DNA from: JAIRNF01 sp031551125
GTDB taxonomy: Bacteria; Bacteroidota; Bacteroidia; Bacteroidales; UBA932
DNA: 64,000 nucleotides
Assembly: GCA_031551125.1 (NCBI GenBank)
Contig: JAVBOB010000021.1
Location: 3,504-67,503 of the forward strand
Direction: 5' to 3'
Numbering within the stretch: position 1 is the stretch's first letter; each line of letters begins with the position of its first letter. The translations under genes were made by a program, and so were the position numbers. Of this stretch, positions 32,858 through 40,849 are shown in pieces. A model generated the notes under the pieces. It had not been told where the DNA came from, made no database searches, and was given only the letters and a program-made list of their open reading frames with translations.

Positions 32858-35800
32858 CTATAACCATTTCACCAAGCTGAAGTCTTGTCTGTGAGGTAGC
32901 TTCGGGTTAGTTGGGTAGATACGAATGCTGCTGAGGTATATACCGGGTAGTTCGGCATCAAACTTTCCGATGTAGGTAGCAATCCCACTTTCAAATTCGG
33001 TACACTTCAGCTGTTTGGTTTCTTTTACCATTGTTGTTTCGTCCTCATTTTGTACTGCAATTACCAGCTCAACACCAATGTTTTCCGGATGTAACATGCC
33101 GATATTAAGTACCGCTTTTACTTGATATTTTTTACCTATATATATCTGTTCTTTAGCGATGTCTAGACGTTCAACATTCAATACTTGTATGCTATCCCAC
33201 TCGTTGCTCATCTGTTTTTTCCAGTCGGAAATTTCGATGGCTAGCTTGTAGTTATCCTTCTCCATTGCTCTATGACGTTTAGCCAGTAGGTTGTAGTACT
33301 GGTTTTCGTAGTCAATTAACATGCGGTTGGTAGTGAAATTAGATGCAACCTTGGCAATAGAGTTTTTAATATACTTCGTCCATCCAACAGGTACACCTTC
33401 TTTTGTCCGATGGTAGTATAACGGAACAATTTCGTTTTCAATGATATTGTATATCGTTTCTGCATCAAGTTCATCCTGGAAGTTCTGGTCTTCATAGGTA
33501 CGTTCCTCCGGTAGCGCCCATCCGGCTTCGGGCTGGTAGCCTTCCACCCACCATCCGTCAAGTACGCTAAAGTGAAGAACGCCGTTAAGTACCGCTTTCT
33601 CCCCGCTTGTTCCCGAGGCTTCTAGTGGTCGGGTAGGAGTGTTCAACCACACATCAACTCCTTGCACCAGCTTTTTGGCAAGTTCCATATCATAGTTGTC
33701 AAGGAAAATAATTTTTCCAAGGAACTGTGGAAGTTTAGATATTTCAATAATCCGCTTTATCAAATCCTGACCGGCCTTGTCGGCAGGATGTGCTTTTCCT
33801 GCAAATAAGAACTGTACGGGCTTTGTCGGATTGTTCACAATCTCATCCAGCCTATCAAGGTTTCTGAATAGCAGGTGTGCACGCTTGTAGGTTGCAAAGC
33901 GACGGGCAAAACCAATGGTCAGCTTATTGGCATGTATGTTTTCCTTTATTTCTACAATTTGCTGTGGTGTGTGGTGTATAATTACTGACCTATCTGACAG
34001 TCTGCTTTTAATATAGTTAATAAGCGTGTACTTTAGCGACATGCGCGCAATCCATATCGCTTTATCATCAACGTTGTAGATGTTGTTGAAGCATGATTTA
34101 TCGTAGTGGTGAGTTTTAAACTCGGGACCGAACTCTTTTTCAAAAATGGTTTTCCACTCCGGAGCCGTCCATGTAGGGTAGTGTACACCATTGGTAACGT
34201 AACCTACGTGTAGCTCGTTGGGGTAGTAGCCCGGCCACATGTCTTTTAAAATTTGCTGACTTACCTTTCCATGCAACATGCTTACGCCGTTTACTTCTTG
34301 TGAGAGGTTGGCAGCAAGGTGGCTCATCGAAAATTTTTCAGTTGGGTCAGCGGGGTGAATTTTACCCAGCCCCATCAGCTCATTCCATGAAATACGGAAA
34401 CGTTCGGGATAGTGTGATATGTATGTACGTAGCAAATCTTCTGAAAACGCATCATGTCCTGCCGGTACAGGGGTATGTGTGGTAAACAGCGAAGAAGAAC
34501 GTACCACTTCCATCGCTTCTGAGAAGGTGAGGTTGTCGTTGGCAATAAGCTCGCGTATGCGCTCAAGCCCTATGAAAGCAGCGTGCCCTTCGTTGCAGTG
34601 GTACACGTCTGCGTCAATACCTAATAAATGTAGCGCACGGATACCTCCCACGCCAAGTAGTAACTCCTGCTTTAAACGGTTCTCCCAGTCGCCGCCGTAT
34701 AGCTGGTGGGTAATATGGCGGTCGTCGGGTTGGTTGTCCTCAAAGTCGGTGTCGAGCAGGTAGAGCTCGGTACGCCCTACATCAACTCTCCACAAGCGGG
34801 CATATACACTTCGTCCGGGGAATGCTATGCTAACGGTAAGCCAGTGTCCGTCTTTATCACGAACCGGTGAAACAGGGATTTTGGTAAAGTCTTGCGGTTC
34901 ATATACAGCTACCTGATCGCCGGCAGACGAGAAACGCTGTCTGAAGTAGCCGAAGCGGTAGAGCAAGCCAATAGCTGTAATTTTTGAACCTTTATCGCTG
35001 GCCTCCTTCAGGTAATCTCCGGCTAAAATGCCCAAGCCACCGGAGTAAATTTTGAGCGATGCGTGCAAACCGTACTCCATGCTAAAGTAGGCTACCTGCG
35101 GGCCGCTCATACTTTTCTTGCTCTCCATGTAGGCAAGGTATCTTTTATGAACAGCATTCAGCTTTTCTACAAACTCCTTATCTTTTTCTAGCTCCTGATA
35201 CCTTTTATATGATATAGTATCAAGTAGCGCAATGGGGTTGCAGAGCAGCTTAATAAAAGTAGGCTCGTCTATATGCAGGAATAAATCAATGGCATCTTGA
35301 TTCCAGCTCCACCACAGGTTTTTCGAAAGCTCTTCTAATGCTGATAGGGCAGCAGGGATATTACGTTCCACATATATGCGTGACCAATTAGGTTTTTGTA
35401 CAGACAGCTGTTTATTGAGGAACGACAGCTGATTTTCCTGCTTTTGTACGGGAACGGTATGTATGCGCTGTGCTACTTTAGTAATGGCTATGGCGTAAGC
35501 TTCCTTGTAGTAAGCCACTAGGTTAGACCACAGGGCTATGTTGGCAACATTGACCGCATTTTCTTTCAGCTGCAGCTGTGCTTCTTGGTTAACAACCGCA
35601 ATTGATTTTATTTTCTTTACTATTTCACTTACCACATACTCGTCATTACGATCGTCTCGTGTTATTACTTCAATGCTTGGGTGGTCGCCTTCGTAATGAT
35701 GGTTTACCCATAAGCCAAATCCGGCAAGCGATGTTGTAATGGTTGGAACTTTGAAGGCTAGGCTTTCCAGCGGCGTATAGCCCCATGGTTCGTAGTATGA

Positions 35801-37114
35801 TGGGAACACCGAAATATCAAGTCCCATCAGCAAATCGTAGTATGGCATGTTGAACACACCATCATTACCGTTTAGATAGGAGGGAACGAAACAAATGTTG
35901 ACCTTGCTATCCGGCGCGTTGGTAAGTCCGCTGCTCTTAATTGCATTAAGCGATGGGTCGGAATCCGAGTCGATAATGTAATGCGTAACGTAAGGGTTAG
36001 GCAACGGCTGCTGCTGATTTTTATTATTTAGGTTATGCAGCAACTCCCTGCTTGGCCCGTGATGGCCTGCGGGAACCAGAATAAATGCGAATACTTTTCG
36101 ATTCAGTGTTTCGTCATGGTTCAACCTCGCGATGGATTCGATGAAAAGGTCGATACCTTTATTCTTAAACTCATATCTTCCGCCAATACCTATTAATAAC
36201 GTATCTTTATCAAGCGGATGGTTGACCAATGCTTCGGCTACTTCGAACAGCTTATCTTTAGCCAGCTGTCGCTTTTTATCAAAGTCGGCTCCTGATGGAA
36301 CAATACTATTTTCAAATCCGTTGGGTGTAACCAAGTCAACATCTTTACCTAGAAAATGGCTACACTCACGCGCTGTTATTTCACTAACGGTAGTAAAACA
36401 ATCCGCCTCGGCAGCCGCTGTTTTTTCGAGTGACTGTTTCGACACTACGTTAAACTCCTGCGCCTTTGCTTCGGGGTTATACCTATTTATATTATCATAT
36501 AACTTTTGGTTATTTCCGGCTAAGCAGCGACCAAGTACGGTGGCGTGTGTAGTAAATACGCTACCTATTTGCGGCATGTACTTTTTTAGGTAGAGTAGTC
36601 CGGTTCCGGTCATCCACTCGTGGAATTGGGCAACTACTTTATGCCGTATGTTGAGGTGAAACTTAGTGTAGTGCTCAATTACTTTTCCGGCAGCGTAGCC
36701 AAACAAGGCAGGTTCAATGTAGTCCCACTGTCCGCTGATGGAATCCAGCTTAAACTCCTCCCAAAACATTTTAAAAATCTCGTCCTTCTTTGGGAATAGC
36801 CCGGTGAAGTCAACTAAAATAGCAATTGGTTTTCCGGGAATATTCCAACGACCTACCCGAATGCGTAGCCCATCTTGCGCCGCTTTAGCTCTCCATGACA
36901 TGAGCAGTTGTGGGTCTTCCATGAACTCAGGATGTTCGTCGCTTTCACGCAGGATATCGGGGCCTATGAGTATATACCCGTTCTTTACATCTTTTGCAAT
37001 GCTCAACGATTTAGTGGCAATAACGGTGTGTATTCCACCTACCTTGTTGCATACTTCCCAGCTTACTTCAAAAAGGTAATCCACCTTTTGTTGTATGTGT
37101 CCATTTTTCATCAC
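32858..37114 (-). CDS. Glycogen synthase (GT3-like) fused to alpha-glucan phosphorylase (GT35)
   Basis: A 1418-residue cytoplasmic protein joining two opposing glycogen enzymes. Residues 1 to about 550 resemble eukaryotic-type GT3 glycogen synthase: FEVSWEVCNKVGGIHTVIAT, a middle GRYEFKNKGIDLFIE and the late SVFPSYYEPWGYTPLESLAF. From about 585 comes a DUF3417-type segment (LSALEELSKNLWWSWNQDAI), then the phosphorylase (VAYFSMEYGLHASLKIYSGG, THTPVPAGHDAF). The pyridoxal phosphate Lys is K1173 in SGTSGEKAVLNG. A further beta domain of about 110 residues closes the protein. It ends the glycogen cluster but has its own -7 element at 37192-37199. The fused architecture is known from other Bacteroidetes. 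Confidence 0.92.
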   Translation of the reverse strand: MMKNGHIQQKVDYLFEVSWEVCNKVGGIHTVIATKSLSIAKDVKNGYILIGPDILRESDEHPEFMEDPQLLMSWRAKAAQDGLRIRVGRWNIPGKPIAILVDFTGLFPKKDEIFKMFWEEFKLDSISGQWDYIEPALFGYAAGKVIEHYTKFHLNIRHKVVAQFHEWMTGTGLLYLKKYMPQIGSVFTTHATVLGRCLAGNNQKLYDNINRYNPEAKAQEFNVVSKQSLEKTAAAEADCFTTVSEITARECSHFLGKDVDLVTPNGFENSIVPSGADFDKKRQLAKDKLFEVAEALVNHPLDKDTLLIGIGGRYEFKNKGIDLFIESIARLNHDETLNRKVFAFILVPAGHHGPSRELLHNLNNKNQQQPLPNPYVTHYIIDSDSDPSLNAIKSSGLTNAPDSKVNICFVPSYLNGNDGVFNMPYYDLLMGLDISVFPSYYEPWGYTPLESLAFKVPTITTSLAGFGLWVNHHYEGDHPSIEVITRDDRNDEYVVSEIVKKIKSIAVVNQEAQLQLKENAVNVANIALWSNLVAYYKEAYAIAITKVAQRIHTVPVQKQENQLSFLNKQLSVQKPNWSRIYVERNIPAALSALEELSKNLWWSWNQDAIDLFLHIDEPTFIKLLCNPIALLDTISYKRYQELEKDKEFVEKLNAVHKRYLAYMESKKSMSGPQVAYFSMEYGLHASLKIYSGGLGILAGDYLKEASDKGSKITAIGLLYRFGYFRQRFSSAGDQVAVYEPQDFTKIPVSPVRDKDGHWLTVSIAFPGRSVYARLWRVDVGRTELYLLDTDFEDNQPDDRHITHQLYGGDWENRLKQELLLGVGGIRALHLLGIDADVYHCNEGHAAFIGLERIRELIANDNLTFSEAMEVVRSSSLFTTHTPVPAGHDAFSEDLLRTYISHYPERFRISWNELMGLGKIHPADPTEKFSMSHLAANLSQEVNGVSMLHGKVSQQILKDMWPGYYPNELHVGYVTNGVHYPTWTAPEWKTIFEKEFGPEFKTHHYDKSCFNNIYNVDDKAIWIARMSLKYTLINYIKSRLSDRSVIIHHTPQQIVEIKENIHANKLTIGFARRFATYKRAHLLFRNLDRLDEIVNNPTKPVQFLFAGKAHPADKAGQDLIKRIIEISKLPQFLGKIIFLDNYDMELAKKLVQGVDVWLNTPTRPLEASGTSGEKAVLNGVLHFSVLDGWWVEGYQPEAGWALPEERTYEDQNFQDELDAETIYNIIENEIVPLYYHRTKEGVPVGWTKYIKNSIAKVASNFTTNRMLIDYENQYYNLLAKRHRAMEKDNYKLAIEISDWKKQMSNEWDSIQVLNVERLDIAKEQIYIGKKYQVKAVLNIGMLHPENIGVELVIAVQNEDETTMVKETKQLKCTEFESGIATYIGKFDAELPGIYLSSIRIYPTNPKLPHRQDFSLVKWL

Positions 37115-37191
37115 AATATATTTTTACTGACTTATAGTAACATTCTACATTCAAAAAATATTTCGAGTGTACAAAAAATATTTCTGAATCT

Positions 37192-37199
37192 CAAAGATA
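37192..37199 (-). promoter_or_regulatory. -7 element for the synthase-phosphorylase gene
   Basis: Minus-strand TATCTTTG matches TAnnTTTG and gives a leader of about 70 AT-rich bases before the start at 37114. The rest of the 422-bp gap to 37536 holds the GH57 terminator and otherwise nothing recognisable. Confidence 0.5.
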
Positions 37200-37480
37200 C
37201 GACTATTCCGCAAGAGTTCATAGCGGAGAAAGGTTTTGTTTTGAAGAGAAAGGTAAACTAGGCTTCAGCCACCAGTAGCGCTTAACGAGTATAATGGAAT
37301 TGAAACGTAAAATAACACGAAGGCGTTTTTGAAAAATTCGGTGAGGATAAATGGGACTATTTGGAGTAGCATGTTTTACTGTAACAAACTTTTGAAGTGA
37401 ATGCAGCCGATTGGAGAGCTGTTGTTTTGAAATAATCTTACCTTATGATTTGTGTAATACACTTAAGCGGTTAGCACAAA

Positions 37481-37518
37481 AAATAAAGCCACTGTATTTC
37501 TACTGTGGCTTCATTTTA
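37481..37518 (-). terminator. Intrinsic terminator after the GH57/H1-like gene
   Basis: AAAGCCACTGTA and TACTGTGGCTT form a stem with one mismatch. On the minus strand it is followed by a T-rich run (TTTATTTTTTG). Confidence 0.75.
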
Positions 37519-37536
37519 TCGTAAAAAAACGACTCT

Positions 37537-38070
37537 TTACTTTTTCTTAGGAGCGGCTTTCTTAGCAGCAGGCTTTTTAGCAACAGCCTTCTTAGGAGCA
37601 GCAGCTTTTTTTACTGCGGGCTTCTTAGCAACGGCTTTCTTAGGAGCAGCAGCCTTCTTTACTGCGGGCTTCTTAGCAACGGCCTTCTTAGGAGCAGCAG
37701 CCTTCTTTACTGCGGGCTTCTTAGCAACAGCCTTCTTAGGAGCAGCAGCCTTCTTTACTGCGGGCTTCTTAGCAACAGCCTTTTTAGGAGCAGCAGCCTT
37801 CTTTACTGCGGGCTTCTTAGCAACGGCTTTCTTAGGAGCAGCAGCCTTCTTTACTGCGGGCTTCTTAGCAACAGCCTTCTTAGGAGCAGCAGCTTTCTTT
37901 ACTGCGGGCTTCTTAGCAGCAACTTTTTTCTTAGGAGCAGCTTTTTTTGTTGCGGGCTTCTTAGCAGCAACTTTTTTCTTAGGAGCAGCTTTTTTCTTTG
38001 CTACAGGCTTCTTTGCAGGCTTTGCATCAACAACGGGTTCGTCTAGTGATGCTAATAAACTTTTTTTCAT
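37537..38070 (-). CDS. Possible independent H1-like Lys/Ala/Pro-rich DNA-binding protein (nested in frame)
   Basis: From the in-frame ATG at 38070 (MKKSLLASLDEPVVDAKPAK) the last 177 residues could be made as a separate basic protein resembling bacterial histone-H1-like (Hc1-type) nucleoid proteins. The supporting features are a -7 element TACCTTTG on the minus strand at 38146-38139, an A-rich leader (AAACAAAACAAATAAAC) typical of Bacteroidetes translation starts, and a natural-looking N terminus. Against it, there is no stop codon between the GH57 part and this start, so a true fusion is equally possible. The 16-residue repeats prevent a confident count from related proteins. Confidence 0.45.
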   Translation of the reverse strand: MKKSLLASLDEPVVDAKPAKKPVAKKKAAPKKKVAAKKPATKKAAPKKKVAAKKPAVKKAAAPKKAVAKKPAVKKAAAPKKAVAKKPAVKKAAAPKKAVAKKPAVKKAAAPKKAVAKKPAVKKAAAPKKAVAKKPAVKKAAAPKKAVAKKPAVKKAAAPKKAVAKKPAAKKAAPKKK

Positions 38071-39384
38071 AAGAGAGCTTTTTGAGATTTGTTTATTTGT
38101 TTTGTTTTTTGTTTCAACACTTGAGTGTCTTACAGGGGCAAAGGTAGGTGTTTTTTCTCCACTTGATACTATACTTTTATCTGTATGTATATTTTTATCA
38201 ACAGCTTTTTCAACACGAATAGAGAAATCACTCAGTACGTTCATGTAGTTAATGAACGCTTCGTAAGGTGTATCATAGGGATTAAAGTATTTGTGCACAT
38301 CGCCGTCAGAAAACCATTTTGTGCACATGTAGTAAAAGTGATCGCTTGTTTGTAGCTTTCGCCATGTATGTATGAGTTCTACATCGCCCGTCTCTTCTAC
38401 CTTTCGGCTTATGGAGTAAATGTTGTTGAAAGCGTCGTCTTGCAGCTCGTTTCCCAACCATGCGGTTAAATCTCTTTCCTCGTCAGCCCATGAAATAGGG
38501 TAAGCGGCATGCATGGGCGATACGGGTTGGTGTTTAGCCGATGCCTCTGCCGGAGTGAGAAATTCGAAGTTGGAATGCGAAAAGACACGTTCGGGAAGAT
38601 GACGCATAAAATCGAAAATTCCGGTTTCTTTCCACTGGTGTTCACCAAAGGTTTCATAGTCCATGAAAAGGTTTATAATTTCATCTTTTTTGTCAATCGC
38701 ATTAAGCCAGTCCACATATTTTTCGGTGGTAAGTGGCCAACTTTCCCATCCTCGATTAGAAAAACGGAAGGCAATATCGTCACTCAAACGAAAATTTTTT
38801 AGCAGCAGCTTTAACTTCGGTTCAATGGCGTTGGTATAAACGTAGTTCGGACTACGCCATCCCAACACATGCTTAGCACCTTCGGTTAGCATGGTTTTAA
38901 AGCCCATGTCGGCAACGCGTGCACCAATTAAATCAGAGTAGATAAGTTCGGTGTTACGGAAGGTGGTGGGGCGCTGTTTGAAGTAGTGCTCCACCATGTC
39001 ATTTTGTATTTTTACTTGCTTTTCAAACTCGTCAATTTCTTTTAGTGCAGCAAGCGAGTGCGAGTAGGTTTCACCGACAAACTCTACACACCCGGTTTCG
39101 GCCAGCTGAATAAAGCTGTCGAGAACATCAGGAGCGTACATTTTGAACTGGTCGAGCGCAACACCCGAAATGGCGTAGCTTATTTTAAACCGCTTTCCGT
39201 ACTCGTTAATCAAGTCGAGCATTAATCGGTTGGTAGGCAAGTAGCACTTTTCGGCCACCTTTCGCATAATCTTGTTGTTCTCAAAATCGTTGAAGTAATG
39301 ATGGTCATTACCAATATTGAAAAAGCGGTAGCGTTTTAGCCTGAACGGTTGGTGTACCTGAAAGTAAAAGCAAATCGTTTTCAT
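37537..39384 (-). CDS. GH57 glycoside hydrolase with C-terminal histone-H1-like tail
   Basis: A 615-residue open frame. Residues 1 to about 405 are a GH57-type alpha-amylase/glucanotransferase: MKTICFYFQVHQPFRLKRYR, VEFVGETYSHSLA, FRNTELIYSD, FMDYETFGEHQ and the end block AFINYMNVLSDFSIRV. It probably acts on glycogen or maltodextrin in the cytoplasm. From about residue 457 the sequence is almost only Lys, Ala, Pro and Val, including seven near-identical 16-residue units (KKAAAPKKAVAKKPAV), as in histone-H1-like DNA-binding proteins. GH57 relatives I know end near residue 420-460, so this tail is unusual. The linker around 415-438 looks like translated promoter and leader sequence; see the nested CDS entry. 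Confidence 0.85.
   Translation of the reverse strand: MKTICFYFQVHQPFRLKRYRFFNIGNDHHYFNDFENNKIMRKVAEKCYLPTNRLMLDLINEYGKRFKISYAISGVALDQFKMYAPDVLDSFIQLAETGCVEFVGETYSHSLAALKEIDEFEKQVKIQNDMVEHYFKQRPTTFRNTELIYSDLIGARVADMGFKTMLTEGAKHVLGWRSPNYVYTNAIEPKLKLLLKNFRLSDDIAFRFSNRGWESWPLTTEKYVDWLNAIDKKDEIINLFMDYETFGEHQWKETGIFDFMRHLPERVFSHSNFEFLTPAEASAKHQPVSPMHAAYPISWADEERDLTAWLGNELQDDAFNNIYSISRKVEETGDVELIHTWRKLQTSDHFYYMCTKWFSDGDVHKYFNPYDTPYEAFINYMNVLSDFSIRVEKAVDKNIHTDKSIVSSGEKTPTFAPVRHSSVETKNKTNKQISKSSLMKKSLLASLDEPVVDAKPAKKPVAKKKAAPKKKVAAKKPATKKAAPKKKVAAKKPAVKKAAAPKKAVAKKPAVKKAAAPKKAVAKKPAVKKAAAPKKAVAKKPAVKKAAAPKKAVAKKPAVKKAAAPKKAVAKKPAVKKAAAPKKAVAKKPAVKKAAAPKKAVAKKPAAKKAAPKKK
37565..37908. repeat. Tandem 48-bp coding repeats (seven units)
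   Basis: The block beginning ACTGCGGGCTTCTTAGCAAC recurs at 48-bp intervals (37613, 37661, 37709, 37757, 37805, 37853, 37901) with only a few third-position differences. Each unit encodes 16 residues, so gain or loss of units keeps the frame. Confidence 0.92.
38139..38146 (-). promoter_or_regulatory. Possible internal -7 element for the H1-like ORF
   Basis: Minus-strand TACCTTTG, full match to TAnnTTTG, lying inside the GH57 reading frame. It would start a transcript about 62 bases before the ATG at 38070, with a small ACACTCAAGTGT hairpin near its 5' end. Confidence 0.45.
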
Positions 39385-39459
39385 GATAATTGATTATTGA
39401 ACGAGACCGTTATCGTTATTTTGTGCTTACCTTATATATATGTTACTTTAAATATTCTG

Positions 39460-40752
39460 CTAGCAATGATTGGTTGCTGTGTTGTTATACACTTTAATGA
39501 CTTTTGCTGCGGCGTTATCCCACTTTAGCCGGTTTACTTCGTCCTGTCCATTTTTGGTGAAAAACCTTGGAAGAGCAGGGTAGGATAGAAGCCCATGTAT
39601 TACGTCAGACATAGCATCTACATCCCAAAAGTCGACTTTCAGCGCGTAGTGCAATACTTCCGCTACTCCCGATTGTTTAGATATAATTACGGGTACGTTA
39701 CTCCGCATTGCTTCCAACGGTGATATGCCGAACGGCTCGGATACCGATGGCATGATGTAAACATCACTTAACCCGAACATGTGGGTAACTTCTTCGCCTC
39801 GTAAAAATCCGGTAAAGTGAAAGCGTGATGAAATGCCTAGCTGAGCTACGCGGCGCACTACACGGTTAAGCATATCACCACTACCTGCCATAACAAAGCG
39901 CACGTTGTTCATTTTCTTTAGCACTTTGTTGGCTGCTTCCACAAAATAGTCGGGCCCCTTTTGATAGGTAATACGACCAAGAAAGGTTACTATTTTATCG
40001 TCAAGTGCACGTTCATACTGGTTCGCGCATTCGTCAGTTTGGAAATCAACAGCGTTGTGAACGGTATATACCTTTCGGGGGTCAATGCCATAACGCTTTA
40101 CTACAATATTCCGAGTAAGGTTGCTTACCGTTATCACACGGTCGGCTTCCTGCATTCCTCTTTGCTCAATATCAAATACGCTCTGATTTACGTTTTCACC
40201 GCTACGGTCAAACTCGGTAGCGTGTACGTGCACAATTAGCGGTTTTCCTGATATGCGCTTAGCCGCAACTCCGGCAGGGTAGGTCAACCAGTCGTGTGCA
40301 TGAATTACATCGAAGCTGTTGTTGGCAGCAACATTGGCAGCCACCAGGGCATAGCGGGTTACCTCCTCGTAAAGATCAGTACCATACTTTCCGGAAAATT
40401 GAAACTTAGTATAAAAGGTATCCTTAGGGTGTTCTTTCTTAAAGCTGAGATTTTCGGTGGTAATACGTTTGAACTCTTCTTCGCCTACGTATGGAATAAG
40501 GTTGGAGCCTATTTGCATAAAGGTAATACGGTTCCATAGCTCTTGTATTTCGCTGGTGCTTCCGGGTATAGCTACATCACTGGCATTGACTATACGTGCA
40601 ACGCTGCTATCTTCGTCCCCGTATGCTTTGGGCATTACAAACAGTACGTCAACGCCGTGTTTAGCCAAGCCTTTCACCAGGCCATAACATGCTGTTCCAA
40701 GTCCTCCGGCAATATGTGGTGGGAATTCCCACCCGAACATTAGTACTCTCAT
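39460..40752 (-). CDS. GT4-family glycosyltransferase of the glycogen cluster
   Basis: A 430-residue GT-B fold glycosyltransferase. The N-terminal MRVLMFGWEFPPHIAGGLGT is the glycogen-synthase-like glycine motif. The donor-binding half has VTFLGRITYQKGPDYFVEAA, VRFVMAGSGDML and the E-x7-E block EPFGISPLEAMRSNVPVI. It may elongate or prime alpha-glucan, but a role on another glucan is possible. It is flanked by GH57 (75 bp downstream) and the debranching enzyme (97 bp upstream), all on the minus strand. This synteny is common in Bacteroidales glycogen loci. Confidence 0.88.
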   Translation of the reverse strand: MRVLMFGWEFPPHIAGGLGTACYGLVKGLAKHGVDVLFVMPKAYGDEDSSVARIVNASDVAIPGSTSEIQELWNRITFMQIGSNLIPYVGEEEFKRITTENLSFKKEHPKDTFYTKFQFSGKYGTDLYEEVTRYALVAANVAANNSFDVIHAHDWLTYPAGVAAKRISGKPLIVHVHATEFDRSGENVNQSVFDIEQRGMQEADRVITVSNLTRNIVVKRYGIDPRKVYTVHNAVDFQTDECANQYERALDDKIVTFLGRITYQKGPDYFVEAANKVLKKMNNVRFVMAGSGDMLNRVVRRVAQLGISSRFHFTGFLRGEEVTHMFGLSDVYIMPSVSEPFGISPLEAMRSNVPVIISKQSGVAEVLHYALKVDFWDVDAMSDVIHGLLSYPALPRFFTKNGQDEVNRLKWDNAAAKVIKVYNNTATNHC

Positions 40753-40770
40753 ACCCTCGCTTCTATTTTG

Positions 40771-40825
40771 TGTGGAACAAAGACGATAAGAACAAGGACT
40801 GTTGCTTCTTGTTTCTTTTACTTTG
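40771..40825. repeat. R3-type inverted repeat (copy 5)
   Basis: GGAACAAAGACGATAAGAACAAGGACTG, a short loop, then TTGCTTCTTGTTTCTTTTAC. It fills the gap between the debranching enzyme and GT4 genes. Confidence 0.55.
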
Positions 40826-40849
40826 CTATCCTAGCTCATTGCTTACTAC

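Noticed and set aside
37565..37908. Regularly spaced repeats considered as a CRISPR array
   Set aside because: The 48-bp units are contiguous and coding, with no unique spacers; no CRISPR array or cas gene is seen in the window.
37505..38248. 247-residue Phe/Ala/Leu-rich repeat frame
   Set aside because: It is the antisense reading of the Lys/Ala/Pro repeats of the GH57 tail; the hydrophobic pattern is a by-product of the reverse complement.
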